The notes: generated from the sequence alone by a model not told the origin. A stretch of 64,000 nt of DNA from Lumbricus terrestris (GCA_949752735.1 OX457036.1:10645609-10709608), one strand, 5' to 3'. Positions 24,301 through 36,901 are shown, numbered from the stretch's first letter. Made by a program: numbers and translations.

Positions 24301-27300
24301 GAGCTCCTGGGGGGTGTCCTAAAAATTATTGTAAAAATTCGAAAAAATTACACAAATATTATCATCTCCATAGGAAACTTTTTGACTGGTGAGACCTAAG
24401 AATTTCAAGAAAAAGGTTTTTTTGGGACACCCTAATATGTATGCATGTATATCATTGCAATTGAGTAGCATAGTATGCATACCGTTGCTTGTGGTAGGTT
24501 TTGTTGTCAGTAGTTAAAGTTTGAATAGATGCGATACCTACCGCAACCGTAATGAGTGTATTAAATTATGACCGATGTCTTGTATTTTCAGATTCAAAGT
24601 TTGCTGAGCTGCAGCAGAACTTGCCAAAAGGTTGGACATAAAGTTTTGTGTGTGTGTGTTTAAATGTAAATTGTGTGTGTAGCTTTGAGCAAAATGAGAA
24701 AATTTTATGAACTTTTGATATTCTAAGGCACCACAAATGAATCACTCAGTGCGTCTGAGTAGTTTCTTGAAGAGGCACTATATAAACGCTCTGAATGAAT
24801 GAATTATATTGTACTCAAGCATTCTTTAAGCATAATAATTATTATGAAGACCTGCTGTCTGTTCTGATTGAGTTGCTCTAATTCTAGTTTCCTTAAATTG
24901 GTAACCTTCAAATTGTTCAAATACGGTAGTTGATCATAGTTATCTAGACAGATCAACCTTCTGTCTGTTCAAGTAGGAAGTTATGTTTTGCTGAACATAG
25001 CGCATTTTGTGTTCTTAATTAGACTCAATGGGTTCAGTGTTGATGCTACTAAATGCAGAAACTAGAAATCGATTCATTTCCAGAATTCCAGGTCAACAAA
25101 TTGAAGGAACAGTTGAAAAATCTGCTGCTGTGCAGTTTAAACTGCCAGATTGTTTGTCCTATCATGCGTTAAAAGCAGAATCCTTAGTTTCTTGTGGTTG
25201 CACATTGTACAGTGATGTTTGTGCTCTAATTATTTTATGTGCATAATATGAGCGCTTGCTGTAGTGCCTTTCAAGATTTCTATTCAGAGGCGCTCCAGAC
25301 TACAGTGCGGACACTGAATCGGAGTTTAATGCCGAAGCTCATGAGCAATTGCAAATGAAGGACTTACTCAGGGTCCCTACGTGGCGGCTTGAGGCGGATT
25401 CGAACCGGCTACCTTCTGACTCCAAGGCATACCCATACACTACCGCGATATATTACATATATGATATAATTACTCATGTTGGTATCTGTTGTTTTCCAGA
25501 AGACTGGACTGAAGCCATGTTAGTGGCTAAAAACATTGGATATTCAACATCTGAAAATGTCCTGAAGGAGATTTTTCCAGATGCAGATGTTGTTATTCAT
25601 AAGAACCTTGCGGGCAGCACGTCTAGAGGGTAATAGGCACTTAAATCAGTTTTCAATTTATTTCCTTTCATAGTGCACTGTGTCTGTCTGTGTGTGTGTC
25701 TGTCTGTCTCTTTTTCTGTTACATGTTAAATGGTGTGATGTGTGGTGGTAAAGGTATGGCAAGCGTGAAAAGCCATTTTCAGGATCTTCATCTCTCTCAT
25801 TGTGATCCTCTGATCGGCTTGATACTTTGGTTCACTGTATTAGGACTGCTCTGGCCCAACATGGGGCCTTTTCTGTGGTTGGTCTCTTCATTTAAAATGA
25901 CTTTCCTTTCTAATTTATGGCTGAATTAATGAATAGTTCTCCCCTCATCGGTATCTTATTCTTTAAAGACTTCATGGTCAGAACTCCTCTGAATTGTCAT
26001 TCTGCTATACAGAGGCGCTATTCATTCATTCATTCATTATGGAGATTTAGTGCAAAGAATGTTAGTTAGGTTTACGTGCGTTTATAATCACATCGACGTT
26101 TATTATTCATGTTTATAACGAATTGTTTTGCCATCTCTGACTTCATGAATGAAAAAGGTACATTATGTAGCCTATTAGCGGGGTTTCTTATCCTTTGGGA
26201 TTGTCCTGTTGACAACATCTGCAGATTATCTCGAATTTTTTATTTGTGTTTCATTTCTCAGTTTATTCGAGGTTTCTATTGTTAAGTCAATAAAATGCTG
26301 ATTGATTGACTGATTGGTGATCATGAGTTCTTGGACAAAGGGTAAGAATGTGTTGATTGAGATCTTGATTTGCTGCGTAGGCACGCGTACTTGCTGTACA
26401 GCAGTGCTGAGAAAGCAGACGAGGCTCTGGAGACATACAGTGAGAAGAAGCTGGAAATCAATGGACGACGATTTATTCTGCTCAAGTATCGACGAGCCAT
26501 GCAAAGAAGTGTGCCAGACGGTAGGACATTTTCTCCGAATAGTTGTTCTTAGTTTGTCAGTGCATCATCTTTTTAATTTCATAGTATTGTATTTTAAAAT
26601 AATTTAATTTATTATTGATATTTTTTTCTGCGATATAGATTTAAAAAATCATTTTTCTCACTGACTTTTAAAGATCTGAATATCTATTTGCTATTTGCCT
26701 CTAGAGCAACTAACTGAACAAACTTCAGATTCACTTTTCTGTGTAGTCGTATTCTGGGTAAAAGTTTTCGTGAAGGATCAGACTTTCTTTGTATTGCATC
26801 TTCACTATGATATAACTCTTGGAGCCACTAATTTGCCTAACTTCGCTTCAGTGCACATTGTGCAGTGAATTAAAACGCTTTTAAAATTGCTAAGTTTCGG
26901 CGCAGTACTGTGCTTTTGTAAACTGTCTTGAAACAAAGGCTTGGGGAGTTTGCCATCTTTATATGATTCAATTTCTGCACTTGGTGGACGTGCACTATTA
27001 ACATGCGGGTGCCATTATAAGAAGACTTCAAATTGGTATTTACTGCAATATGCCTGTTATATCTGGTTGATTTTGTACTTTGCCTCATTCAGCTTCCTCC
27101 AACCGTCCACTGCATTCCACTAGTAGACTTGACTGCTTGGCAACCCCCTCCTATAACTATTGTCTCCACCATTGACTTCAATTGGACCTTCTCTTTTGGG
27201 AATGTGCTTTATCCTTCTCTGTTTGCTCAGCAATTCTGTCTGGCTCGTCTTCCTTCTCTCTTCTGTGAGTTTTCTCTTCTCAAACCTGCTTCTTCTCTCA

Positions 27301-30300
27301 GGGGCTTGTGCACTGGGAGCACTTCAGAACGGTTCACCCTACTAGAGACGCTTTGCAAATAAATGCTCAAATACAATGCAGTTAGTTGCAAATAAGTGTG
27401 CACACCAACAATTTTCCATACAATAAGTCAATAAAGACTGAATAAAACTGATGAGTTGCATAACATTTGACTTTGCTGATAGGAATGCTGAGAATTGGAG
27501 AACGTCGTTTGGTTATGCAGAGCCTTGAGGAAACGGAAGTAAATCTGGGGAAATCACTGGCAAAGAAATATCAGCAAGCCAAGGTCTCTTTCAAATACCC
27601 AATGTCACGATCGTCGGTTCATTGTGGGGAAAACTATATATTATACTAGTTAACCTGCATATCATGTATCATTGCTCCACTCATTAGATATTCACTCATG
27701 TTCTGATATTTTGATCAGCATGTATGTATATTTGTAATTTGTGTATATATTATATATATTATATATTATATATATTACATATTATTTATATATATATATA
27801 TTATATATATAATTATATGTGTCTGTTTTTGTAATATTATTTGTTTATTCAGTTCAAGTTTCTTTCTCTCTTCTCAAAACCTGCTTCTGCTCGTGGGACC
27901 TTGCACACTGGGAGCGCCTCTGAATGATTCACCCTACTAGGCACTTTAAAAATGCTCAAATGCAATACAATACAATTCATTGGAAAATTACAAAGAGCAG
28001 TATGATTGCTTGAAATGCAAGGAACACATGATGAGAAGTTAAATGAGAGTTGATTTTAAATCTGTTTGGCAGCCTGTTAGGTGCTGGTCCATCCTACTGC
28101 TGCTAGTTTTACCATCGGATGTGGAAGAATGAGTTAGCGACTTAAGGGATATCGAACTCTTGTCCTTGTGCTCTTTGTGCCTGTGCATTGCAACTCAGCC
28201 ATCACTCTGTGCATTAAGACACTTCATTTAGAGGCTTATCTTACAAAAACTGACTACACTGTACTCGGTAACATAAATCTGACTTGCATTCACCATTTAT
28301 GACTGGTAGGTTTCTTGTTTGAGGGGCAAAATCCTTGGCTGAGAAATAGTTCAGGTGTGCAACATGTCCTCATTTCTGTACGCGATTCTATACTGGTACT
28401 CAGTGTGAGAATTGTGAAAAAATAACTGGGGGTTGGACTATGACCCACTTGGAATTTGGTGTGAAAAACAGACTTTACTATGGAGCTCTAAGAAAGACTG
28501 GGGAGGTTGAAACCCCCAACCCCGTGGCAATTCTCACCCTGCTGGTACTGCGTCTGCAACATGTAACTATTTGTAATTGTAATCTCAAAATTCCTGCAGC
28601 ACCCATAAAGGTGAATTTACACGGGATCCAGTTTATTCCATTTTGAAGCTTTTAGCTCTTAAGCGACGAGCACCTATTAAAACTGATTGGAAATCCAATA
28701 CAACATTCATCGTTACAGCGTTACAATGATTGTTTGAACATTTTAGATAAACTTTCTTCGAGACCTCATTGGCCGAGATGATAGCATGCGAAAACTGTGC
28801 GGACTGCCATTGCCGACTTACAATCAGCTGAAGAAGTTGAGAGGATTGCATCAGATGGAAGAATCGAAAGTCACTAAGACGCTGTACAGGCTGCTGGGGC
28901 CATTTTATAAGGAGAGGGAGAAAGACAAGGACATAGTCAGAGAACGAGAAAGGGAAGGCGAGCGAGAGAAGAAGCGCCAGCGAAACCAAGAATCAACAGC
29001 CAAGTAAGACGCTTGTTTAGATGCATCTGCAGTAAGTAAGTATATTATTTGTCTATCCAACTGCAAATAAACCACAATTTGGTTTACATGAAATTACCGT
29101 AAGCGCTAAAATGCATTCTTTTAAAGACGTCTTCGCCATGCAGTTGTCTGCCAGTGAGACAATTTGGTCTTGCCGTCTGGGTCACGAGGAATAGGAGAAT
29201 GTCTCTAAAGGAGCCTAAGGAGGTAAGAGCGGGTTCAGAACATGGCCTGGGTTCACCAAGACAGCAGATAAGGGGCCAAATGCCTTTCTACACAGCTGTT
29301 CCAGTGTTGGGTAATTTTTTTGCAAGGTAGCGTAGTCAGAAGGTAGTCCTCTGCAGAAATGTTGTCACATAGGATTGAATTGCTTTTGACAAAGAGTTTA
29401 CTTTGTTTGTACAATGTATGAGTGTGACTACTACAAGCGAACCACAATTTGTAATACTGTAAATTTGGCTTTTTTCATATTTTAAATAAAGAAGAGTGAC
29501 TTATATGATGTCTATTATTAGTCTGTTGCAAGAAACAGCAACGCTATTTAGAGTCAGATCTGGTTTTGCGTTCAAATAGACGTACAGACCTCAACTGTGG
29601 TTTTAGCACACAGCCCGACAGGAAGGTTTCATCATATTTGAATGACTTGAACATGGCGAAGATTGAGAGGCCATGTTTTTATTATTTTTATTTTATTTAT
29701 CACATTTGCTATAGCACCCCTTCAAGCTCTGTACTCAGAAGCACTCCAGACTACAGCGCGGACACTGCATCAGAGTTTCACGCCAAAGCACTTGAGCAAT
29801 TGCGAGTGAAGGACTTGCTCAAGGTCCCTACACAGTGTTTTAAGGTGGATTTGAACCTGGAACCCTTCGGCTCCAAAGCACCCAACTCACCACCACACCA
29901 CCAGCATGTTGTCATCATTACAGAATAATATATGCTGCAATCAGTATTTTCTCTTCAGATTTCTGAATAATATGTAAAATTCTTAATTCCTTTTGATGGG
30001 TCACACGTAAATTTCGGTTATGTTGCACCAGAGAACTAATCGCTGCTACCCACCATTTGGAATCAGCTCTTGCCATTGACACACTCTTCATTTTTAACTT
30101 GTACCCGAAGCACATCTTTTCGCTGTCTGAAAACTACTTTCTTTTCTCTGGGTCTCTCGCACTGGGAGTGCCTCTGATTTATCTTCTTCAGTCTTCTACA
30201 AGCTCCTTAAAACTTTTTTGTTTCACCGTGGTTGGATAGGGAGCGCTCCTGAGTGGATTTCTTGTAGAGGCGCTATAGAAATTCTTGAAATGAATGAATG

Positions 30301-33300
30301 AATGAATGGTAAGCACTATAAGAGGCGCTTTATAAATTTATAAACAGAGTGCAATGCAATATATATTGTGTTACTGAGTTTGGTTACTGACTGCAGTGCA
30401 TGATAAGCTTTTGAAAGTTGTTCCTAATAAGTTGCATTGAATTTTGAGTATTAATTTATTATTGCTTTTTGGTTGGCAACTGCAGGGATAGGCTTGCTTC
30501 GAGAGGCAAGAAGGCTTCACCTCATTTGGACGACTCCAGTTTAATGCGTCCACCTCTCCAGCGTTCCACCACCCCCAAACTACCGACTAAGAGGAAAATT
30601 GGCACTGGAAAGCAGCAGCAGCAGCAGCAGAGGACAGCCATGGTACGGCCACTGCGGTCAGCACAACCTCCTGCTTCAAGAAGTTACAATGACGAAGAGC
30701 CATGCTCAAAGTCGTGTCGTTACAGTTCGATGGAGAGTGACAGGGATGAGGATCGTTTCTCGCAGATTTACACTGATCCAGATCATCGAGTCCTCCGGGC
30801 AAAGGATGATGGACAACCTTGGCTGCGCAATCGCGGTGGAGACAGAGGCGACAGAGGAGACAGGGATGACGACCTTTACCGTTGCAAGGAACTTCTCAGC
30901 TCGGCATTTCGCAGTTTGGATGTGACAGAGCTCTTCCGAGATGAGAGGTCTCTGCGCAGAAGTGAGAGTCATCAGGGCTCCAGAAGCTTGCGTGGGAGTT
31001 TGCCCCATCACAAGGATGAAGGCAGACGAGGCAAGTACCGTAGGTGCGACGAGAGGGAGGAGAGACGCCTGAGGGACAGCCGGGGCCGGAGCAACAATCG
31101 TCTGTCGAGACAGGAAGTGGATTCATCGAGAAGGCAGTCTTCATCTTCGAACTCTGCCAAGGCGGATCCAGTCGGTCTTCTGCTAAACCTCAGTCAGCTA
31201 CTGACGTAAGCAATTCATCCACGAGAGTTCAGTCTTCACAGTTTGCTATTTATCGAATTGACGTAATTGTAATCGTAATCTCGAGATTTCTACGGCGCCC
31301 ACAAAAGCGAAGTCACAAGAACCAGCTTATTCACAGGCGCTTTATCAAAACAAAATCGATAGGCAAAGGGTCAAGATCCAGTCAGGCAGGCATCGCTTCA
31401 GTTCTTATATTTTCTTCACGCATTGCTGGCAGACACGTGTTGTAATGACGCACGTGTAGTCATTATACTCATTATATGCACCTCTTCAAGTAGTGGCGGC
31501 GCTAGGGGGGGCTAGGGTTGCTAAGCCCCCCCTAAAAAAGGCCATCCATTTTTTTCCCCATGTAAAAATAAAAATTTTGGACGATTTACCCCTTTAGCCC
31601 CCCCAAAACTGAAATCCTGACGCCGCCACTGCCTTCAAGGGGACTACTCAGAGTCGCTCCCAACCTCAGCGCGGCCAGTATGTTGACCACAGTCTTGATG
31701 GTGGATGTACTTGCTTTCCAAGAACAGGACACTGGTAGCCTTTGAGCGGAACAGGACATCGCCCCCACTCTGGATATGACAGGATGGTAATTTCCAAGGG
31801 CTATGTACTAGACTCGCCGCCTTTGAGTCCGTTTTTCATGGTTCACTGATGTGTAGGCCACCATAGCAGTAGACTTGTTTGGATTGTAGTTTCAGCAGTT
31901 GTGGTGTTCCAGCCGCCCTCTGTAAATAGCGGCCATGCAATATCCTGTTGTTATGCATTCACCAACCCGCAAAGTGGTCAGCCCATCACACTTTGATGGT
32001 GGGTGAATGCATAGATTCAAAGTCCATCAGCTGATGCAACATACTAATAAATTGATGTGGGTTTCAAGTCATTACCGGTACTCATGTACTGCAGCGAACT
32101 TAAGTACTAAAAGTGGAAATTTTTCACAACTGAATTGAGTTCTGTTTAAATATGAATTCCATGTATTCAGGTATTACACGATGAAGGGGATTTGGTGGCA
32201 GACTTGAGATGCGCATGCTTTTCAACTCTTTGTCCATGTTTCAAATCAATCTCACTTGATAAATGAGCAATTCTATAATTCTCTATTTGAATGCTTGATG
32301 CTTTTCTTTGACAGGGAGAAGTTGCAAAGATTTAAGAAGAAGGAAAAAGGAAAGAGAGGTCAGTGTAGGTATTATACCTTTCAAGAGCTTCTAAATAGAT
32401 TCCGTTATATCACAGTTACCATCATCATTACTTACGAACATGTTGCCATTACAACTGACTTGTATTATCTATGCACTTGATTCTAGTTTGATCCAATTTA
32501 GAAATCTGGTCTTCATATAATTGTGACTTTATAAATATCTCATGTGCTTGAAATAATGAAACCTTTAGGCTGTTTGTCTACTAATTGTACCGGTAATTGT
32601 AATCGTGCATTTATATAGTGCCACTTCAAGAGAACTCCTGAGGGCATTTTTTAACGTGCAGTTGTACACAAAATGTGCAGTTCTAAATGGATTTGTGCAG
32701 CTGTAGGAGCACTTCTGTCACAGGTTCTGTGCAGTCAAAACTAGCAAAAGGGTCATGTCATCCGATTGGAAGTAATTTAACATGGAGGGTGGGAATGAAA
32801 AGAAGGGGTTGTACAGTGAAAAAAATTCCTTAAAAAAGCCCTGGAACTCCTCAGAGGTCTACTATACTTACAGTGCGCATGTAAGATAGATTTAGAAATG
32901 TAGTGTGATGATTAATCTTGTCAACCAAGATAATCTTTGTTTAGCAAGATAATATTTATTGTCTGAACTTACTGTGATATTCAAAACGTTAGATTTAGAA
33001 CATTGAAAGTCAATAAGTTCAGGCATATAAATATCATCTGGCCAGCATGGAGAAGGTTGAAAGATAGCATGTTGAACATGCTGGCACGAAGATCAAAGGG
33101 CACAGGTTTGATATCTGCTAGTCACACAGGGTTTACCAACTCTCTAGGGGCGACTGTGAAATGAGCAGTTGGACGGATGGGCACCTTGAAGGCTACCATA
33201 CAGATAAAATCATTCGACTCAATACTGTTAAACTGGTTATCAACTTTACTACTAACAGTTACTGTATCAGGTAATTTTACTGCGTGAACACGTTTTAATT

Positions 33301-33500
33301 AATAAATTATTTTTATTATCATCATGACTTGTAGTAACTGAGCTTTACTGTGTTTCGACTTTTCTAGGTGGTGGACATTGAAACAGAAGCCAAGAGCATT
33401 TCGATACGGAGATAAAGAGCTAGTCAATGATTCTATGGACAGTATTTTCATTTTAAATGGATTGAATTATTTTGCTGATGAAAACAACGATGTTCAGTGA
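15342..33500 (+). CDS. Protein with two RRM-like domains and an Arg/Glu/Ser-rich C-terminus
   Basis: Fourteen exons join in frame to 780 codons plus stop: 15342-15456, 18129-18202, 18615-18813, 19947-20066, 21138-21294, 21917-22020, 24592-24630, 25500-25629, 26381-26520, 27483-27583, 28747-29003, 30486-31205, 32315-32368 and 33368-33500. The start ATG follows an in-frame TAA at 15309. Residues 60-120 are charged (EREKKEEEGQKEEDKEQ). A degenerate RRM lies at about 180-253, with YPVSLVD as RNP2-like strand and GCAILTFL as RNP1-like strand. A clearer RRM lies at about 277-350, with RNP1-like GHAYLLY and an INGRR turn. A Lys/Arg/Glu helix (EREKDKDIVRERERE) follows, then a long exon with six Gln, GDRGDRGDRDDD, and Arg/Ser-rich runs. 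This layout suggests a nuclear RNA-binding or splicing-related protein; I do not recognise the orthologue. The second exon has a weak pyrimidine tract, but its phase fits on both sides. Two donors compete at the end of exon 13. Confidence 0.8.
15830..17238. mobile_element. hAT-like non-autonomous element, 1.4 kb
   Basis: Perfect 8-bp duplications gtaggggt at 15822-15829 and 17239-17246. Ends CAGTGGCGTAGC and CGACGCCACTG are inverted. The inside is AT-rich with many TAGGCCTA words; an inner copy of the CCCGGGCA word appears near both ends. It lies in intron 1 of the RRM gene. Confidence 0.85.
17949..18046. repeat. TCC microsatellite
   Basis: About 32 TCC units within a longer pyrimidine tract (17860-18060). 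It lies 80 bases upstream of exon 2 of the RRM gene. Confidence 0.97.
20125..20397. mobile_element. hAT-like MITE, 273 bp
   Basis: Ends CAGGGGCGGATCCAG and CTGTATCCGCCCTTG are inverted; flanks gtcggtgg and ctcggtgg match at 7 of 8. The inside carries the AAAAAGGTCATCA words shared with other copies (34195, 46532, 62111). It starts 58 bases after an exon of the RRM gene. Confidence 0.65.
21716..21828. mobile_element. Short MITE with CAGTGGTT ends
   Basis: Ends CAGTGGTTCCCAAAC and GAGAACCACTG form an imperfect inverted repeat of the kind common in hAT MITEs. Inside, the phrase CCCAAACTTCTCTGG is repeated. No clear target duplication. Confidence 0.5.
22728..24435. mobile_element. 1.7-kb fold-back element with TA target
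   Basis: Left and right halves are near-perfect inverted copies. Ends TTAGGGTGTCCCAAAA and GGGACACCCTAA lie between TA dinucleotides (22726-22727 and 24436-24437). The axis is near 23560, marked by inverted AAGTGCAGTAATACTG blocks. It lies wholly inside the intron between 22020 and 24592 of the RRM gene. Confidence 0.85.
24725..24805 (+). mobile_element. LINE/SINE 3' tail
   Basis: CAGTGCGTCTGAGTAG followed by GGCACTATATAAACGC and GAATGAATGAAT, the shared family tail. Confidence 0.5.
25255..25440 (-). mobile_element. tRNA-derived SINE copy
   Basis: Read on the minus strand it has box B GGTTCGAATCC (25396-25406), then the body CAAGTCCTTCA-like sequence and the GAGCGCCTCTGAATAG tail. It lies in the intron just upstream of the exon at 25500. 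Confidence 0.65.
27180..27370 (+). mobile_element. LINE 3' tail, degraded
   Basis: TTTCTCTTCTCAAACCTGC and CTGGGAGCACTTCAGAA then CACCCTACTAGAGACGC. A closely similar copy is at 27850-27975. Confidence 0.5.
27850..27975 (+). mobile_element. LINE 3' tail, degraded
   Basis: Shares TTCTCAAAACCTGCTTCTGC and CTGGGAGCGCCTCTGAATG then CACCCTACTAGGCAC with the copy at 27180-27370. It follows an AT-rich low-complexity run (27740-27815). Confidence 0.5.
29712..29905 (-). mobile_element. tRNA-derived SINE copy, nearly full length
   Basis: On the minus strand: a GTGGTGTGGTGG box-A-like start, box B GGTTCAAATCC, then the family body with GAGCAAGTCCTTCACTCGCA and a tail CTTCTGAGTACAGAGC that reads into GCTATAGCA. 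It lies in the intron before the largest exon of the RRM gene. Confidence 0.7.
30050..30308 (+). mobile_element. LINE 3' tail with GAATGA repeats
   Basis: Contains TGGAATCAGCTCTTGCC, which reads WNQLLP in line with the WN-LP motif near the end of LINE ORF2 proteins, then GGAGCGCTCCTGAGTGG and GAATGAATGAATGAATG. Confidence 0.55.
31262..31393. repeat. Interspersed repeat (GAGATTTCTACGGCGCCC family)
   Basis: Shares GAGATTTCTAC-GCGCC, AAGTC-C-GGAACCAGCTTATT and GGGTCAAGATCCAG with 35866-35995 and, partly, 56374-56458. Class unknown; probably another SINE. It lies in the intron after the exon ending at 31205. Confidence 0.55.
31491..31631. mobile_element. hAT-like MITE, 141 bp
   Basis: Ends TAGTGGCGGCGCTAGG and TGACGCCGCCACTG are inverted; flanks tcttcaag and ccttcaag match at 7 of 8. 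Confidence 0.7.
32640..32843 (+). mobile_element. MITE, CAGGGCT family, copy 3
   Basis: Perfect 8-bp duplications gaactcct at 32632-32639 and 32844-32851. Ends GAGGGCATTTTTTAACG and CCTTAAAAAAGCCCTG. It lies in the last intron of the RRM gene. Confidence 0.85.
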
Positions 33501-34194
33501 CTTACTTATCATACCTCAGCAACAGTTTACATGCATAATTATAAGATGCACGATTAGTTCAAAGACGCATAAGAATTGTTTATCCAGTTCAGTTATTGTT
33601 GTTTTTATGTAGTAATGTCCTCTTAGGGTTGTCAAAAAAATATGTCCCCAAAGAGGACCTACTAGGGACCCATACATTTCCTTGTCTCAATGAGGTACAG
33701 TGCTTAATCTAGACGTCTGAGGGAGTTCCCCAGAAAATTCTATAGGTTTTTTACATGTATAAGTGTACCAATTCCCCCAGAAAAATGACACAAGATTCCC
33801 CCTCCCAGAAAAATTCGACAACTCTTGCTTAGACGTATATATATATATATGTAAAAAATTGATGCCAAAATAATGTGACAGTGCAGCATTGATTTATTGA
33901 AAAGAAGGGTCATCAGATTTCAAAGTACAGAATTTGCTGTGCGAATTGGTATGTTTGTTGAAAATGTGGACAGACACATTGAAAAGAAAGGTCGTCAGAA
34001 TTTTTCTGCCAAAAGGTGCACCGGATTAAAATTACTGGTTGAGCAGTTAAAAAATATCTTTAAAAAAGCCCTGCTCCAAACCCCAACATTGGTAGACACT
34101 TCTGCTCGATCAAATGCTGCTCTGTGGCAGCAGCTACTAGTAAAATCTAATGTAATAAGCAGTTCAGTGAGTCTTGTGTTACTACTACCACAGT

Positions 34195-35164
34195 CAAGGC
34201 CGTAGCTAGGGGTTGAGTGTTTGAACACCCCCCTCGAAATGAAATAATGTAAAAATTAAATAATGCATTTACTTAATTGCACACGATGTAAGAACCAAGG
34301 GGATTTCATGTTGAGACTCATTTATGTGATATTTTACAGTAGATTAGTAGATTAGATCCAACACCACTATGGAAGATCAAGACGTTATTCCAAAGGGGCC
34401 GTCCATAAAGTACGTCACGCTATTTTTGACCGCGCTCCCCCCTGTCACAAACTGTCACAAATCTCGGACCCCCCCTAAAGTACGTCACACTTTCGGAAAA
34501 AAAATTTAAAAACATAACCATTTACCTAACCCTCTAAACCCTATAGGATACTATCCCTAATCCCTCTGATAGTGACGTGTGTCCCTAAACGCTTTGATAG
34601 TGACGGGAAATCAACTTTTATCCCGCCAGGCCGGGTTTTAGACACGCCTGGCCGGGCCGGGTCGGATTTTAGGTACTAAGAACAAAAAAACAAAAAAAAG
34701 AATTTAAAAAATAAATGTGTGACGTCACACATGGCCTGACCCCTCCCCTGTCACAAACTGTCACACTTTCTTACACCCCCTCCCCCCCTGGAGCGTGACG
34801 TACTTTATGGACGGCCCTAAATCCCATAGTCAGTTGATTTCAACGACCTGGTTGATTCGGTCGCTTAATTGGCGGCTTGCTGAAAGCTAGGATATCATAT
34901 ATGGGCTGAGAAAAAATTGTAGGAAAATTTTTTTCCTGAGAAAATTTTGACCAAACAACAAAAAACAAAAAGTCGTCAGCTATTTTTAGCAGGGAAAAAT
35001 CGGTATAATCTAAGAAATTTCGAACAAACGACTAACAAGTCATCAGATTTTAGGCCGAAGATCCCCAAAAATATTTTCGAAGTGGACTCCCACATTTCTT
35101 AATCCGGTTCCGGGCTAAAAGTTTTGGGGAACACCCCCGAAACAAAATCCTGGCTACGACTTTG
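34195..35164. mobile_element. hAT-like element, 970 bp, with nested MITE
   Basis: Perfect 8-bp duplications accacagt at 34187-34194 and 35165-35172. Ends CAAGGCCGTAGCTAGG and CCTGGCTACGACTTTG are inverted. The inside has GTCGTCAGCTATTTTT-like words shared with the copy at 46532. Confidence 0.85.
34396..34817. mobile_element. MITE with GGGCCGTCCATAAAGTACGT ends
   Basis: Inverted ends of at least 20 bp: GGGCCGTCCATAAAGTACGT on the left and its exact inverse on the right (ACGTACTTTATGGACGGCCC). It lies inside the 34195-35164 element. No target duplication could be fixed. Confidence 0.75.
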
Positions 35165-35235
35165 ACCACAGTATAAATAAATAAATAAATGTTATTTATT
35201 CAGTGCTACTAGCCTACTGCTACTCCAGTCGTTGG

Positions 35236-35402
<167 letters not shown>

Positions 35403-35432
35403 AAAGACCTTATAGTTACACTATGAGTACTG

Positions 35433-35561
<129 letters not shown>

Positions 35562-35865
35562 CTACTCCCGTTTGCGCTGGAACGATGAAAAATTCCGATC
35601 ATGAAGATTTTGCTTACTAACTTTTTTTAAACGATATTCGCGTTACAAATCTCGTTGTAGATTGTCTCCATGGTGACGTATAAGGTCAATTTTACTTAAC
35701 TTTTGTTTTAATTATTTTATAATATGCAAGATCCAGATGTTTTTAATTTATACTATGCAAGATCTGAGTAATCAGTTTGTTTCTTAAATTCAATTGAATA
35801 TCTGTTGTAATTTGAAATATCGTGTTGGCTCAAAAGCGGAGTTGAAAGAATGTGCATCTGAACGT

Positions 35866-35995
35866 ATACTTCATTTTCGAGAACTTCTTCCCGCAAAAGC
35901 AAAGTCGCGGGAACCAGCTTATTCACAAGGCGCTCTACTAAAAAAAGTCGATAGTCAAAGGGTCAAGATCCAGAGATCCAGAGAGTCAGGCAGGC
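35866..35995. repeat. Interspersed repeat, same family as 31262-31393
   Basis: Shares GCAAAAGCAAAGTCGCGGGA, CCAGCTTATTCACAAGGCGC and GGGTCAAGATCC with the 31262 copy. Confidence 0.55.
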
Positions 35996-36117
35996 AGTTA
36001 TACGGATAGGGAGTGATGTTTAGAGTTGAAATGGCGTGGGATGTAGGTTTGCTTTTGATGTTATATATATATATAACTGAATCTGTCAGCGGCGCTATAT
36101 AAATGTTCAATTACTAT

Positions 36118-36118
<1 letters not shown>

Positions 36119-36153
<35 letters not shown>

Positions 36154-36187
36154 TATTCAGGAGCGGTTGGTCGCAGAGTTCATCAAG

Positions 36188-36267
<80 letters not shown>
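36119..36267. repeat. TA microsatellites
   Basis: Two TA runs, 36119-36151 and 36189-36267, separated by about 37 unique bases. Confidence 0.97.
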
Positions 36268-36269
<2 letters not shown>

Positions 36270-36901
36270 ATTGGTTTATATTGTTCTGAACTGATACATT
36301 GGTAAAAGACAATACATGGGTTCACGGTTCATCTGAGACAAAAAGTGTCAGCACTTGTGAGTTAGCTTTGCTTTAGAGCAGTCACCGGCTTTAGAGTAGC
36401 GTTCTAGAAATTTGGAGTTTTTTATTTGAACGATTAAAGTCTGTGAGAGATTATCGAAAGCAGGTAAGGCGCAATTAGTTCACGGACTCGAGCGTCCCCA
36501 AAAGAATGCAGTTCCCAGTCAGATGCTGCTGTCTATAGGTTTGCCCTATGACTCCCAACCACAAATTTGCAAATGGAGGATATGAACTGTTGACGAGATT
36601 GCAGAGTAAATTTACTGAACACAGTATCCAACTGCAATGACCATTAGCTTTAGTACACTAAAAAAATATCAACCAGTAGAAACTGTTATGACCCTTGTTG
36701 CAGCTGTTATTTTTTAATACTTATCACAGTATAGCATTATGAGACTCATTTACTGCCAACAGATGATAATGGTACAATAGATAAAGCTGTTTGTTTCATA
36801 AAATCAACCGAGGCACAATTTGCTATGAAACACAATGTTTACCAGTTATTATTCTTCTCACAGATCAAGAATAAGAAACGAGGGAAAACAACAACTGAAA
36901 A

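Noticed and set aside
31206..31209. TAA after LLT as the stop of the RRM protein
   Set aside because: It overlaps a consensus donor (gtaagc), and splicing there continues in phase through two further exons.
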